A stretch of DNA of 48,921 nucleotides from Amphimedon queenslandica. Its lineage: Eukaryota; Porifera; Demospongiae; Haplosclerida; Niphatidae. Below, in pieces: positions 33,290 to 47,470 of this stretch (position 1 is the first letter of the stretch; every line of letters starts with the position of its first letter). The position numbers were made by a program, and so were the translations under genes. The DNA lies in assembly GCF_000090795.2 (NCBI RefSeq), contig NW_003546274.1, positions 50,199 through 99,119 on the forward strand, written 5' to 3'. Under the pieces are notes generated by a model that searched no databases, was not told where the DNA came from, and saw only the letters and a program-made list of their open reading frames with translations.

Positions 33290-35284
33290 TCCTCCAGCAC
33301 CACATGATCACCACGACAACGGCCTAGGAATGCAGTGCCCGCCTACTCAATAATTACTAAGAATAATTAATGCTGGCAGACATTTCTGCTTCTAGTGTAG
33401 ACAATAGCAGTTGTTTCTAGTGTATGTTGGAATACATTGTAATTGGGTTGTGTGTATTCATTGCATTTGTTCCCTATGAACTTTTCTAAGAGAGTGCAAT
33501 TATCTTGTGCTGGTTTGCCATATCTGGTCCGTCAGACAATGTTCACACTCTATCATTGCATGCACGCCTTTTGTTAGCAATCAGTTCTCACAAAGAGATA
33601 AGTCATTTAGGCCAATAGTTGACAATTGTTTTTATCCAGCAACTCAACCCATAGCTGCATCACAAAAACTAACAAACCATCCACTAATGTGACTGCTAAC
33701 TATTATCACCTGCAGAATAAGGCAACTGCCTCTATCGTTGCATCCGTACTAACTGTCTGTGGTAGAATTTTGATTACTTGCCCATCATAATTTTGTAACT
33801 ATACCAAATGCAATACAAGATGTGAAAATTGACTACTTTTTTCATTTTGCCGGCAGCCATTAGTGCTTTATTGCCTGCGGGTTTGCTGATGGGGTTGCCA
33901 TAATTCGTAAAACTATTCTTTTTTATTTACTACAAACGATGATCTGCCGACTCATAGAGGCCCCTACTGGAGGCTAATATCTCTACCTACACAAACTACA
34001 CAGAAGGCAGACTTGTACTAGTGTCTCTAGGGTTCAACTTTGATCACTGATATGAATATCGTTATAGTGAACTCTGCTACACATCATGTCATACTATAAC
34101 ATATGATCAGTACATACACACATGTAGAGATAGAGATTGGGTGCCAGGAAGTTGTTAGTGTGTGATCAATAGAATACTTCAAGTGGCTGACTCTGCTTGT
34201 ATAAATATCATACGCTAGCCAACATGGCCTGGCCTTAAGTCATGCTTTTGGCCTTTGTATTACCAAATTGGGCGCGTGGGTTGTTAATGTGCATGTTCAT
34301 TACATGCAAAGCACATGCTGTCTTCCTTAACGTGAAGAACATGTACTTTATTTCACACACGTGGCTCTTGATTGATGGAGAAGTAGCGAAAACTGTAATT
34401 GTGTTTTTATTTAATTTTATAATAATTGCAATGATAATAATGAGAATACCAGAGATTTCCCACACACGCACATGCCAACACAAAACTATCCGGCTACAAA
34501 GCCGCTTATTAATATCACGTACAAATAATCCCACATTCCAGTCTCGTATCTCTGTCTCTTCGTCTCCCCGACCTCCCTGAACTTCTACGCTGGACCATGA
34601 ACTAACCTACACTTTTATTTGTTAGACTCTAAAGGGATTAGGGAGTATCAAGTGGTGATTGTTATTTAAACATTGGCAAAGAGACCACTTATTCAGGAAT
34701 TCACACACAAACACACACACACACACACAGAGTGTATGTGTATACGTATTGCTGCTAGTTATCACAATAAATCATTTATAATGCGTCTCACCTCAAGTTT
34801 GCTTGGAATGCAATCAGAGCAGTAGAGGCATACACACATCACTTGCCTTTGCTTATTTTTGGTAAAATGTCCGCTATGCATTAATTATTAATAATTATAT
34901 GTTTATTTCAATTCGATAATAAATACATTTTAAATTTTATATCTGTTTGCGCCTTGCATGGTTGTGGATTCTTAATTAATGCTAAAATAATTTTAGTTCA
35001 TTATCACTTGTTTATACTAAAGTAGTGTCCTATTAGTAGGCATTTTCTACATATACCATGCACACTATGCCTCATTAGTGAACTGTATAATCTGTAATGA
35101 AAGCTGATAGATGGAACAAGATTCGTTTTAAAGTAAAGACAAAATAGTCATCAATTAAAATGATGTGTACTGTCTCGTATTTCAATTAGTACTAAGCAGC
35201 CATTGAGTGCCACTCCAATAATAGAAGAAGACAACAAAGCAAGTCGTAGCTATTGTTGTGCTTGGGCTTTGCCATTTTGTTGGG

Positions 35285-35500
35285 CTATAGTTCATGGTCT
35301 TTAGCCAAAATTTCCCGTAACTTTAAAATTCTTATTTGTTTCAGATATTCTACGTGGCATGAAGAGATGCATCCAGGGTTCCCACAAAGCATGCTTTTGA
35401 CTGCAAAGACCTTGTACACAGGATTTTTGGACAGAATTAAAAAATTTTGTAAAAAGTACAATTTTGATCAAAATCAGCTACGCAGCACAAGACATAATGC
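35285..35500 (+). repeat. Dispersed ~177-bp repeat, diverged copy
   Basis: Keeps TTTAGCCAAAATTTCCCGTAACTTTAAAATT and CAATTTTGATCAAAATCAGCT; the rest has drifted or been replaced. Confidence 0.55.
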
Positions 35501-37224
35501 ATAGGGAATTTATGGTGAAGTATATACATACCTGTATAGTACATGTATTTATACTGTACCATAGAGCAGCAAGGATATCAGTTTCATTCATCTCCTGACT
35601 CTGCTACTACTGCTACTACTACTATTATTATTATTATTATAGTACCTAGACTATTAGCCTCTCTGCCATTATAGTGATTATAACAGTAATAAATGACAAT
35701 AGGATATTATCTGTACTATAAAGCATGATAGCAGTTATCATTATAATGACCATCATAAGAATCACACTATGTAATTGTAATGCCAAGAAGTGGGCTATGT
35801 ATATATTTACATCATTATCAGTTAATGATGCAACTGATTTATTACCATTAATAGGTAACCTTTCATCCTCACATTGGCAGTGAAGAATTCAAGATCAGAA
35901 CTAGTGGCAGAAGTACAAGCGGAAAGGATGCCAGCAAGTGAATGAGTACACCAGAAATGACATAAAATGTAAGCGTCATTGCCATATCATTCGCATGTAT
36001 AAGGAAGATTGAGCTAGTTACTATTAGTATGGCCAAATATTTCTATAAACAGTGAAGTTTAAGTAGCCAAGAAATATGTAATCATTATATTAATGCATGC
36101 ACTTTGAGCGTTACTATTAGTGCTGAATCGAAACTGCTCTGTTTTGATAGATCCGTTTGTATACCATTTGAGATATGCATGCATGCACATCGCATGCATA
36201 TCTATATATACATAAAAATAAAACAATGCCGGCAGTGAAGCATATGTGCATGAGCGTTGGCAATGATAACAGTTAATGTCCATGTGCACCGGCAGTGATA
36301 ACATTTCTAGGAATCAGTAAAAGCATATGCTAAATTTTTATTGTCTTATCGAAAACAATGCATTTGTGTACGGATTTCTTAGGTAATTTTCTTTTATTGA
36401 TTGTGACTAAAGTAAATGAAAGATATAGCAATGTCATTTTACCAGGGAATACAAAAATTAGCCCATTAGGGGTATGTGTGTGTTTATTTGCAGAAAGTAG
36501 TGTATCATTAAGTTCATGTATAATATCAGCAGTTGCCAAATATGGGCAATAAAGCGGAGAGAAACGTGCATTTTGCAGTTGGAATTTGTGTGTTTATTAG
36601 CAGTTTTAATATATAATGGGGTTTGTTTTGTAGCCTATTGTATAACCGGAAAAACAATAAAATCCCTCTCTTTGTGGTTACGCTCTACTATACACAAATT
36701 TCTCCCTATTTGCTATAGATAATTGTTATCTGATTGAGTATATGAAGAAGGAAAAAGAAGCAAATAAAATGTAGTCCAAAATTAAAAAATAAACTATCGA
36801 GTGCCCGTGTTCAGTGACTGGTTAACATATAGAGCAACATGTTGCTCCTATTGATAGCTGGTTCCTGTTTGTTCTATACAAGGGATGGCATAAAGAAAAG
36901 GATGTTGTCTATTATGTGTACTGAATTGACTTGCTTCCAATCATGTACAGTGTACAACAATGTGTGTAGCATTCCTTTAATAGTTATAATCAAGTTTTGT
37001 GTGTCTGTATCACTACAAGTAGCTAAAAATAGACTATCAGCATGTCCGGATGTCACATGCTTGTCTGTTGCTTTAATAATAATGGCTCATGCTATTCTCT
37101 TTTATTCAAATTCTGTTTTATTGAAAGACATTCTTGTTGACTGTAATTCCTAATATGACAACACTTTTTTTCCTTTTCCTTCCTATTTCCTGGCCTATTG
37201 CTAATAAACAATAAATACGTTCAT

Positions 37225-37340
37225 TTAGAAACACCAAAATTTTGGCAAAAAACCACTGCTCATTTGCCATCGGAACTGGCTAAGAAAGAAATTGAATTTT
37301 GATGCCCTAATGCTCTGTAGAAAGTTTGACTGCATGTTCC
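37225..37340 (-). repeat. Dispersed ~177-bp repeat, partial copy
   Basis: Contains CCAAAATTTTGGCAAAAAACC and CTCTGTAGAAAGTTTGACTG in the reverse-copy order. Confidence 0.5.
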
Positions 37341-40308
37341 CAAATTTCTTCATATCTATCCATGCACATCATGTATTGACTGATCTAGTATGGAAGTTTA
37401 CCATCATTATCATAATCAATCTACCTATTGCACAAATGGCTAGAACATGATACATACTCCCCATACATACTACACGGACTGAATGTGTGAATATGTATAG
37501 CTTCAATTTATAGAAACAATCTCTTTGGTGTGTGAGCGCTATCTGTGCAACGTGGGCGTTTATAGCACGCATGTATGACCATGGTGAGCCCATGTTTATA
37601 TGTATACCAATTACGATATCTCTTTTATTATTTTTTTCTTATTTTCCCCTGTTCCTAATCAATCAAATTGGTTGTTTTGAAAAAAATGTGTCACTTTGGC
37701 AGCATTTTATCAAACAATCTACGTGATGGTCTAACCCCTTCTTTCTCGACTTAGCTTCCACCTAGTTACGCTATGGGGCCTTCCTCTTTCACAGTTATGG
37801 GAGTAGATGTAAACATTATTTTATTAAATAGCAACAAAAAGAGGGAGATATCCGTCTTCCTCTCACAGCTAGAGTAGCATATAAACATTAAATAAGAGAG
37901 AGGGGGGAAAAGGATCCACTTATATTACAGATAATAAAAGTACAGTAAACATAGTGAAGTAACTAATTTGTGGTAATGGGTCAGGAAGAGCCAGCACTAT
38001 AGTACATTGTTAGTAATGTAGATCATTATGGTTTGTTGCCACAAGTGTGTGTGTGTGGGTGGGGAGAGTAATGTATGCCTATAGATATTATGTGTGTGTG
38101 TGTGTGTTGTAATAAGAGGAACTAATAAAGCTGACAGCCATAGATCGGTAATATTATAAGCATTACTTTATGGTAAGTATGTAACTATGTACAGTAAGTG
38201 CACGTTGTTTTTATCTTTTTAGTTAATATGCATGCGTGCATGTATTTGTAATGTAAGCTGGTATGTAACACGAGGCCTGTTCTGTGTATCAGTACATGTA
38301 CATAGAAAGTGTGTTTATGGTGATACAATGTACATGTACATGCAAGTATACATACACTCATTCATTCACTTGGGTATCCCCCCACACACAATTAGATGTT
38401 AATTTCACGGTTGGACGGGACACAAAAAAGCCGAGACAGAGAGACGTTGGAAATGACTGATCATCGCAACCAAAACCAAAACAAAACAATCAATGATTGG
38501 ATACAATTATATTCACCGCTTGTACTATATAGTCTCCCCCCCTACCTACCATAATAACACACTACATAAGATACAAGTGTAAATACTACCCCCACACACA
38601 CCACACTCCTCTCTGCCTCAACTATTTGACTGCTCTAATACTCTAGTATATTCTATAATAGCTGTGTGTGTGTGTGTGTGATGTGTATTAATCATGTGCT
38701 AGTGCTAGCTCGATCTTCATAGTAACACTCTAAAGTTTTTTCTAGTGCGTATGTGTGTAGGTGTTGCTTGATAATTCCATTTTAAATCATTGAAATCATA
38801 ATGTGCTTACACTGCATGTGGTTTGTGTAGAGAGTAATTGGTTAAAGCGCAGGAAGGCTTCAAAGTACATATATAGTTTAATGTGGCTTGCATTGATTAA
38901 GGCTTGGTACTTTTAGAGCTGCACTACTGGACTCATAAAGGATTCTCATACCACTACAATACATCATTGTAGTATTTATTGTGGCTCTGAGGATAAAGTG
39001 GTTATTAATGAGTCCATAATGAAGCAAAGGGTACACTGCTTGAAGCACATTTATGCCGATAGACATTCACATCTGTTAGCGTGACCATATATCACCATCT
39101 GTCATTATCAGTCACCAAATGCTAGCTGTTTCTCTGTACTGGTTGCATGTGCTTGTGTAACAGTGATACACAAACGCACACTCTCGATGGGAGGGGGTAT
39201 CTCTAATAATTATTTGTTATCAATGGCAATAGGCATATCAAAGTACTATTATTATATTGACAGCTTAATCTGATATCAAAACCAAATCACAAGAAATCAA
39301 TACAACATACGTCACTGCTCATGAAGCTCTCTTTTCTCCTCCCCCTCCCTCCCTCTCCTTCAACTGAATTGAGTAGGTGACACGGCATATGATACACGTA
39401 ATGCAATATAGTTTGAACTACACAAAGCGAGGAGCTACGGTCCAAAGTGCTATAACTCATTGTTAAAGGTACATGCAATAGCTATTGGTTGTGCAACATA
39501 AATAAGTGGGTAAAAGATATGTCAATAATATCGCTAATATCATTATGTTGTTTACAGAGCTTCAAAGGGATCATAACACTCATTGGATTATCTCGGGGTG
39601 GAGTTGCTCTAAGTTGTCATGGCAATAGCAGGCAAGAGGGCATGAAAAGGATAGACTGATAAAGGAGTATCAAATGTATATCAGTTACTAAAAAAGGAGA
39701 GAGAGAGGGGGGGAGGGTAAAGGGGGAGGGAGAGAGAGAGAGGAAATACTTACATTCTTTATTGTGTTTGTTTATTTTCTAAAAGCATAACATTAAGCTC
39801 ACGCACAGATGATATAATCATTAATAATAAAAATTGTAAAATTACTTATTATAAATTTATATTGTTGGAGCAGGATGACAAGGTCAAACAAGGATTTTTT
39901 TTTATCCATCAGGCATGCATCCATAATAATCATTAATGTAAACAATAAATTATGTGTTGAACAAGATGACAAGGTTCAACAGGATGTCACAACAGGCAAA
40001 AAATGTTAAAAAAGCAAATTTAACAATTGAAAGATAAGCACAACTTGAGCGTAAGAAAATTGTCCATGAGATAATGAGTAAATAGAAGAAGGCGAAGTTG
40101 TGGAGGAGAGATTTCTAGTGAAAATTATGACCGGAGGTTATGCAAAGTATATCTGTTATTTGTTGCTCTTAGAGGCAGTATCAATTAGTAAAATAATTGA
40201 ATGCAGAGCAAACTGGCTCTGGATGCTAATCCAATTATGTAAACTATATTCATAACCAGTGGGCCTGGCTGACACATGATACATGTGTATCATGCTGGAG
40301 CAAACAAT

Positions 40309-40820
40309 ATGGAGTTGAGCCCATTGAGAATAAAAACACTAGAGGTGAGGGTGTACTTTGGAATCCTAAGAATGTAAGGAATGCAATTATTCCTGCATCA
40401 TACTGATAAGGGACTTATTTAGTATATGTTAATGTAGTCTAATGTTAATGTTAGTGTTATAAACAAGCTGGCTCATTATCGATCTTTGTTTATTTACCGG
40501 CCCATGCGTTCGCTGCATAATACAAACAATCTCACTTGGAGACTTGAGATATATGATAAACAATTTACGATTATTCTCACAGTAGTAATTAATAATGATG
40601 AATTAATGTGCGGTGGCTACTATAGAATTATAATGATAATAGTATATACTCCCTTTAAAATTTAATATTATAGTGATTATTCTTTTACCGATAACATTTG
40701 TACCACGCCCTACCATTTACAATAACCAACACTGATAGATATGTGGGTGTAACGTTATTATTATTATTATACTATAAATTATATATTAATTACTATTAGT
40801 ATTATTTATTATAATTAGTC

Positions 40821-40862
<42 letters not shown>

Positions 40863-43651
40863 GAGATTATCAGATGACTATGCTCTTTACACGTGGCCCT
40901 GCTCTCCAATATTAGGCTATTATATCTATAATCAAAGACACAAAATTATCAATAAAAACATACTAGAAGTAAGTGTAGATCTATATGGTTACCTTTACAC
41001 TAAGCTTTTGCCACTACTCAATTCCAATCCTTGTAATATAAATAAATTAATTAATACAATGACATGTATGCTCAGACATCATGGCAGCTATTAATATCAA
41101 AGGCTATTTACTTGCTCAACAAGTCTGCAACATGATACCCAGCTATACACTACACTCCAGTCTGACTCATTGTCTCTTCTATAATATAATGAAACTACTG
41201 ACTAAACAAGCTAGTAATTAAACGAGTGAGTAGACTCCCCTCTAGTATGTATGTACTACAGTTATTGATATACTGAATAATGATAGTCATAACTTGTGAT
41301 GCTAGACATCTTGGCAAGTGACACACACACACACACACAATCCATTGACAATTAATACACATCCATCTACTATACAGCCTCATCCATGCCTCTTGTATAA
41401 ACTGGCAATTAAGAGTCAAGATTAAATTAAGTACATTGGTTACAATTGAATTAGACGTAATTTCCATGTATAGATAACATCATGAATGATGAAGTGTCCC
41501 ACAATACTGGGCATTGCATGGGCACACTTGGAACATAATCACAACTCACTCTATGTAAACTAACTGTATAGCGTTGGCACTGCTAAGCATAACAATTCTC
41601 TTAAACACTCTATTACATCTGCTATTATATCATTGTATTGTTATCGATATATTTCTTGTTAGCTAGGCTCAGGCACAGCCATTCCCGGGTTAATTGCCGC
41701 CAAATGCGGAGGCTCTGTGACTCTATCAGACAGAGAGGACAACCCACGTCTTTTGGACTACCTGAGGGAGACATGTGAACTGAATGGACTGAGGGAAATA
41801 AAGATTATGGGGCTCACTTGGGGTCTAATCTCACCTGATTTAATAAATTTAAGTAAATGCGATTACGTGCTAGCATCGGACTGCTTTTATGATAGCAAAG
41901 GTATGGGTCTTCTTCTCACCTTCTTCTCTCTCTTTCTCTTTGTGCTTGCTTTCCTCTTTCCTCTCCGTTCTTTGTTCTTTCATGATATGTGTGTGTGCGA
42001 TGTGTTCATGTAGCATATAATATCTAGAGCAGCTGTTTGTCAGTTTAAAATATGATACAAGATCTGGCTAATAAGGTGTACCTACAAGTATAACATGTGG
42101 ATCTATGTACATGTACATATATAGCGCATTACGTGTAATAATCTTGTGCACGTAATAACACACAGGACATAATAGATACTATTATGGTATGGGCATACAT
42201 GTACGATGTATATATGGTCCAATAACAAGTGTATTGTAATTAGTAAACCATTAATGAACAAATGAGCTGACATATGGCGGACAGATATACACACGATGCA
42301 TGTCTTTTGCTATGTATAGTCTGAGTTAGTTCTAATCACAAGTTTTCTAACTATCATAGTTATGCCATGAATTATAAATACCTTGAGTGTACTATGGTAC
42401 AGGATATTTTGACAAAAATGGCTAGGAGAGAATTTTTGTAATGTTTTCTGATGTACTGACGTTGTGTAGGAAGCTTGAGTTGGTTCCAACCAAAATTGGA
42501 TTTTTTATAAATTTTTAAAATTACTCAAAAATTGGGTCAAAGTCCTTGTGGCAATTAATGAATGAATTCTCAATTTTTATTGCACATAGCAAGTATGTGT
42601 TAAGTTGGAGCTGATTTTTGAAGCATTGTATTAAGCATTTGAAGCAAGTATTTTCTTTGCTTTGACTTGTGTATGAGAGAGAGAGAGAAAGAGAAAGAGA
42701 GAGAGAGGGGGGGAGAACAATATGTTTATGTCCTATACCCATTTCAATTTCAGATATGTTATGCTTTAGTTGTTTTGATGTTGTTGCATGCGTTTAGATT
42801 TTGAAGATGTTATGGCAACAGTTGATTATGTTTTGGAGAAGAGAAGTGGTTGTGTCTTTTGGACTACTTACCAGGAAAGAAGGTATGTGTCTACATATTA
42901 TACACAGTTACTATGTACACAAGACATAGTAAATTAGTAATGCTGGGTTGCATATTGTACATGTGCATTAATGATGTGTGTGTACATAATGCTAATACAA
43001 TGTTATTCTATGGGGAGAGACATGTAGTTATGAGAGTATCATAACAATTGGTGTACAGTATGTACACAATATGGGATAGAGCTAGCTGCAGAGAGAGGGG
43101 GAGAAGGAAAGGAACAGAGAGAGAGAGAGAGAGAGAGTAGAGGGGGGAGAGGAGAGAGAGAATTAGAGCTAAAGCAACTTTAATCATGATAATTACAAAG
43201 TGTTATTGCCTGAAGTGGTTTATGTAATACTTATAAAAAGAGAGTGTGAGTTAAAATAATATCATTGAGCAAGGGTATCTAATAATTTAATATGTCACTT
43301 TAAACCATTTATTCTTTTTTTATTCAAACTTGATATGCTAAATAACAGCAGATGTCACTGACACTCCTCCTCTCTCTCCATCTATATACCTCTTGTTTGT
43401 CACTTTTGTATCATGTGTCTTCTAGATCTCTCTCACTCTCACTCTCTCCCTCCTTCTCTCCATCTCTGTATAGCTCCAATAGGACTTTATTTCCATTGCT
43501 AGAGAGGTGGGGGCTCCAGTGTAAAGTGATACCAATAGAAGAGGACTGGTCCTATGGGATAGAGATAGTAGGCCCAGCCCCAGACTATCTTGATATAGAG
43601 ACAACTGTAACAAAACACTCAATACGATTACTAGAGATAACCAAGCAATAA
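40309..43651 (+). CDS. METTL23: METTL23-like methyltransferase
   Basis: Exons 40309-40373 (tentative), 40866-40968, 41663-41900, 42798-42882 and 43474-43651 join in phase to 222 residues (human 190). Landmarks are DYALYTWPCSPILGYYI (METTL23: YGMYVWPCAVVLAQYLW), motif I ILELGSGTAIPGLIAAKCGG (glycine loop for S-adenosylmethionine), LTLSD-like acidic loop (VTLSDRED), MGLTWG, DYVLASDCFYD, DFEDVMATVDYVL, TTYQERSSNRTL and a C-terminal RLLEITKQ. The human protein is an arginine methyltransferase acting on histone H3R17. The first exon rests only on phase, a start ATG and a weak LEVRV match, and the donor AAT|GTAAGG is non-ideal. Introns carry a repeat copy (42370-42560) and CT/GA microsatellites that abut acceptors. 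Confidence 0.87.
40820..40862. repeat. (TTA)n microsatellite running into a splice acceptor
   Basis: About 14 ATT triplets end directly in TTAGAG, the acceptor of METTL23-like exon 2. Confidence 0.9.
42370..42560 (-). repeat. Dispersed ~177-bp repeat, single unit, in a METTL23-like intron
   Basis: Core GTACTATGGTAC (42389-42400), then TTTTGACAAAAATGGCTAGGAGAGAATTTTTG, GTGTAGGAAGCTTGAGTTGGTTCC and GGATTTTTTATAAATTTTTAAA in the reverse-copy order. Confidence 0.75.
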
Positions 43652-44225
43652 CAATGAATGAATGCACTCTCTCTCTCTCTCTAATAATTCATACATACGT
43701 ATACATGTACCAATTAAATAACCATGATTGAAACACAAAAATTATAATAACGTAATAATTGCAATTATTGAAGCAGATCCTGCTATGCAATGGGAGTATA
43801 CACGTATAATACTAGAAAATTAATTATGATTATTTATTGGGTGTATCATGATGATATTTTATAATGAGACTATTTGGGAGTATCTTTTGAAGTGGCAGAA
43901 ACAGCACAAAGGAGCATAACACGACTCAATATACCGTATCATGGAACAAAGTCTAACGAATAACCACAAGAATACCTCATTAAGCACACACACTCATCCA
44001 TTGCTTGAACACACACACAACACGTACGTACATACATGTACATGGGGCATATAGTAATGTATAATAAGTCATGGCTCAATACTTATGGGATAGTTTGTGT
44101 AGAATGTTATAAATATAATGGCACACTCTCTCCTACACGGTGTCCTGCCTCCTCTCCTTAGCACCTTTTCTGGTATATGTAATAATAACAGTCTTCACAC
44201 ATCAAAACATCATGTTCATGTATAT

Positions 44226-44261
44226 GCACACACACACACACACACAACCAACCAATTGATA

Positions 44262-44311
<50 letters not shown>
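44226..44311. repeat. (CA)n microsatellite, two blocks
   Basis: CA runs at 44226-44246 and 44265-44311, split by CAACCAACCAATTGATATACC. Confidence 0.9.
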
Positions 44312-44314
<3 letters not shown>

Positions 44315-45450
44315 TTAGGCCCACACTCAAAGCATAGAGCATGCACTAACAGATATTGAACTAGAAACAATGTAAAACATTCAAGGGCTCAGCCTCATAG
44401 ATTATTAGCTGGAAAAAAGCAGAATCTCAACCTTATGTTGCTGCTAGAAAACTCCTGACTTGTTTTTTACTTTAAGCCTTGCTACACTCAGTTAGTTTTT
44501 AATTGTTATATGTGCATGTATATCTGCAAGTGTTAATTCGTGTTGATTATAATTTTGAACATTCAAAGCTGAAGATAATGAATCCATTGATGTTTTTACA
44601 AGCTAGATTTTAAGGTATGTAACAACTTGTAATAATTTGTTACAAGACCATTTAGAAACTTAGAAACTCTTTCTATAATTGCTTATCCCCACGAATAGTA
44701 TTACATATGCAAACCTATTGGAACTATAACATACATTAATAATCATAATGATAGACAAAACACCACCTTACGTATTGCTCCAGTACAAGCTTACCGAAGC
44801 CAAATTAATTATTATAAATAAAATTCCATTGGACATGTGTAGGATGCCATAGCAACCAGGTGTTAATTATTAACATGATGATGTAAACGATTGACGACAT
44901 AATGTACACATACATAGTGATCCTATTAAAGACATTGGAATGGTATGAGTCTATACATAGTTTCTCTCTCTCTCTCATGCATTCTCCTGCTTTCTTCCTT
45001 TATCTCTCTCTCTCTCTCTTAGTCATTACTACTCATTCCTATTTTGAATTTTCTATTGTTTGTTTGCTCCTCTCACTTCTGGGAATAATGATAATAATAA
45101 TAATAGTAATAGTAATAATAGTAACAATAATAATAAAGCTATAATAATATGTTGAAATACAATACAGTCTGCTCTTCGATATTCATCCGCCTATAGTGGA
45201 AGTCTACAAGACCCAATGAAGTCGAGACAACAGACACAATAGCAGTCTCAGACAGACACACAGAGCATGTGGCTTGTATATACATACCGGTACATGTACA
45301 GTGTGAGAATGTGTGATTATATTCTTGGAAAGTGCCAAGTAGCCAATAGCGTCACATGAAAAAAAGACAACACATTAGACTGACTATGCGTCAATTGTAG
45401 TAAATAGCTGAAGAGGTGTTAGCCAACTGCAACAATAAATGATGTTAGTA

Positions 45451-45511
<61 letters not shown>
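45451..45511. repeat. (AAT)n microsatellite
   Basis: About 20 uninterrupted AAT triplets. Confidence 0.95.
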
Positions 45512-45512
<1 letters not shown>

Positions 45513-45694
45513 GTGTTAGTGATAGATTGGACGAAAAAACAATGGATTATATCATCATCATAATTCTTACGGATAAAATTGTGCCAAAATAAAATAAAGT
45601 TTTTCTTGTGTCCACCATGGCACAAATATGATTAATTGATGTACATCTACGTAAAGTGATATTATGTGCGTATAAGTATATTATTATGTATGTT

Positions 45695-47429
45695 CTAGTC
45701 TACAACTTCTTCAATGCTGTCATCGCTACCTTCATCGCCTCCTTTCTCCTCCTCCTCCTCCTTTTCCTCACTCTCTCCGCCTAGTGTAGTCCCCAGTGCT
45801 TTGTTAATGGAGTCAAGCGTCTGCTGCTTTATATAAAACGTCAGATTAACCCCTGGCTGTCTCTTCCTCAACTCATTTATATATTTATAAGCCTACAAAT
45901 AATAATGATTTTAATTCATGAATGCTAACATTTTACTCATCATACAAAGTACATGTCAGCAACATGTCTTCACTACAAGCCAAGAGTGCCCTATTATGTA
46001 CTCTTGCTACAAGTAGCTGACATTTTTGACCATAAAATATAATATTACATGCATATCTTCAAAACCATACATAATGAGATCTTGTAAAGTTGACCTCAGC
46101 AGTATTACCTCATGCACTTCTTATTAATATTTTCATACAAAGCAAACCACAGAGCATTAGCATAAAGTGATGCAGCTGTATCAGTTACCCTATAAGCCCA
46201 TGCTAATGCTCACAATATGAATACAGAAGACACTCATAACCACTTCAATATTATAATATGCTATCTCCATGGTGAACATTGCTATGGCAAGATGCTGTAC
46301 TACTGGTATGATGATCATGATTTAGTGTAAGTGTTAGCTATGGCATTATTGGAGTGACAGAGAGCTAGAGTAGAGTACTGGTATGTCTGATTATTAGATA
46401 GAATGCTTTGTTCTTTCACTAATTGACTACGGACAAGCAATGAGGGCCTTTCCTGGATAAGAGAGTAGCCATCAGGTCTATGTGTATCTGACATAATAGT
46501 CACAAATATCTGACTGTGTACATCAATAGCAGACATAATAATGTTGTAACGAAGTATTGATAATTGTGTTAGGAGAGACGTAAGTAGGCCAAACACGGAC
46601 ACACGGCAACTTTCAGTACCTAGTAACATTAGTACTTTGACCTTCTAATCCTTCTCTCCCACTCATCCCTTAACCGTACTCTCTCTTTTTCTGTGTCACC
46701 CTCTCTCTCTCTCTCTCGTCACTCTCTCTCTCTCTCTCTCTTTACTCTCTCTCCCTCTCTCTTCCCCCCTCCTCTCTCTTTCTCCTCTCATCCTCTCTCT
46801 CTTTTCCCATGTCACCCTCTCTCTTTCTCCCTCTCTCTTTACTCTCTCCCCCTTTCTCTCCCCCCCTCTCTCTCAACTACCCTTTATTCTATCAATTAGT
46901 AAATATCTTAAATACCTCTACACATCTACAGACATAGCACATTATATAAATTAAGGATAAGTGCATGCTTGCCCTGTAGTGTACAGTAGCTTTCAATCAG
47001 CCCAAACAACATAAAAGCTGCTAGTGACGTGACTTTCAAACTATTAGAAACTACTTCATTACAAATGAAAGGAATGACAAGCATCGTGAAACACAAGTAC
47101 ACCCATGCATTAGCTGAATGAGTAAGACAATGAGAACTATAATAGCTCCTGGAATAGAGTATAAACAAACTTTACAAGGTCAGGTCAATGTTCCTTCTCT
47201 AATTCCACCCCCTTTAATGTATCTGTATGTGTACATGTACATGTACTGTACATGCAATTAGAGGAAGGTTAGATAAATTACTAAAAACAGCAATTAGGGA
47301 AAGGTTAGATAAATGACTAAAAACAGTAAACACACAGAGTAAAGAATAAGCAATGAAGATATGAAAGCAGTGTGTTTCAGAGGTCGATTAAATACTTTTA
47401 GTTAAATTTACATGCATATTATTATTATC

Positions 47430-47470
<41 letters not shown>

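Larger units (their letters stand above)
33192..40308. other. Long gene-poor interval
   Basis: Beyond the kinase promoter I recognise no gene in about 7 kb. Contents are repeat fragments (35285-35500, 37225-37340), CA/GT tracts (34700-34730, 38048-38110, 38660-38680), a GA/G-rich patch (39700-39745), (TTA)n near 35620-35640, and TGCATGCATG/TACATGTA words. An exon-like open block after TTTACAG at 39559 and a cluster of open frames at 36330-37153 show no recognisable domain. Confidence 0.5.
43652..45694. other. Spacer between convergent METTL23-like and IFT140-like genes
   Basis: No gene recognised. It holds (CA)n (44226-44246, 44265-44311), (CT)n near 44962-44975 and 45005-45018, AAT tracts near 45088-45140, and a long (AAT)n at 45451-45511. 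Confidence 0.55.

Noticed and set aside
33915..33985. Possible minus-strand terminal exon ending just before AATAAA
   Set aside because: A short frame after GATATTAG with a nearby AATAAA, but no upstream exon could be found; it is likely chance upstream of the kinase promoter.
36330..37153. Cluster of 60-104-codon frames on both strands
   Set aside because: No domain, many Cys/Leu/Ser codons as expected from AT-rich DNA, and no convincing splice structure.
39559..39660. Open block after TTTACAG reading GIITLIGLSRGGVALSC up to a TGA
   Set aside because: It has only an acceptor and one open frame, with no partner exon or family match. It was too weak to call, although it could be a leader exon near METTL23.
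46315..46629. 104-codon minus-strand frame inside the IFT140-like intron
   Set aside because: It does not resemble IFT140, lacks flanking splice sites in phase, and the flanking exons already join in frame.
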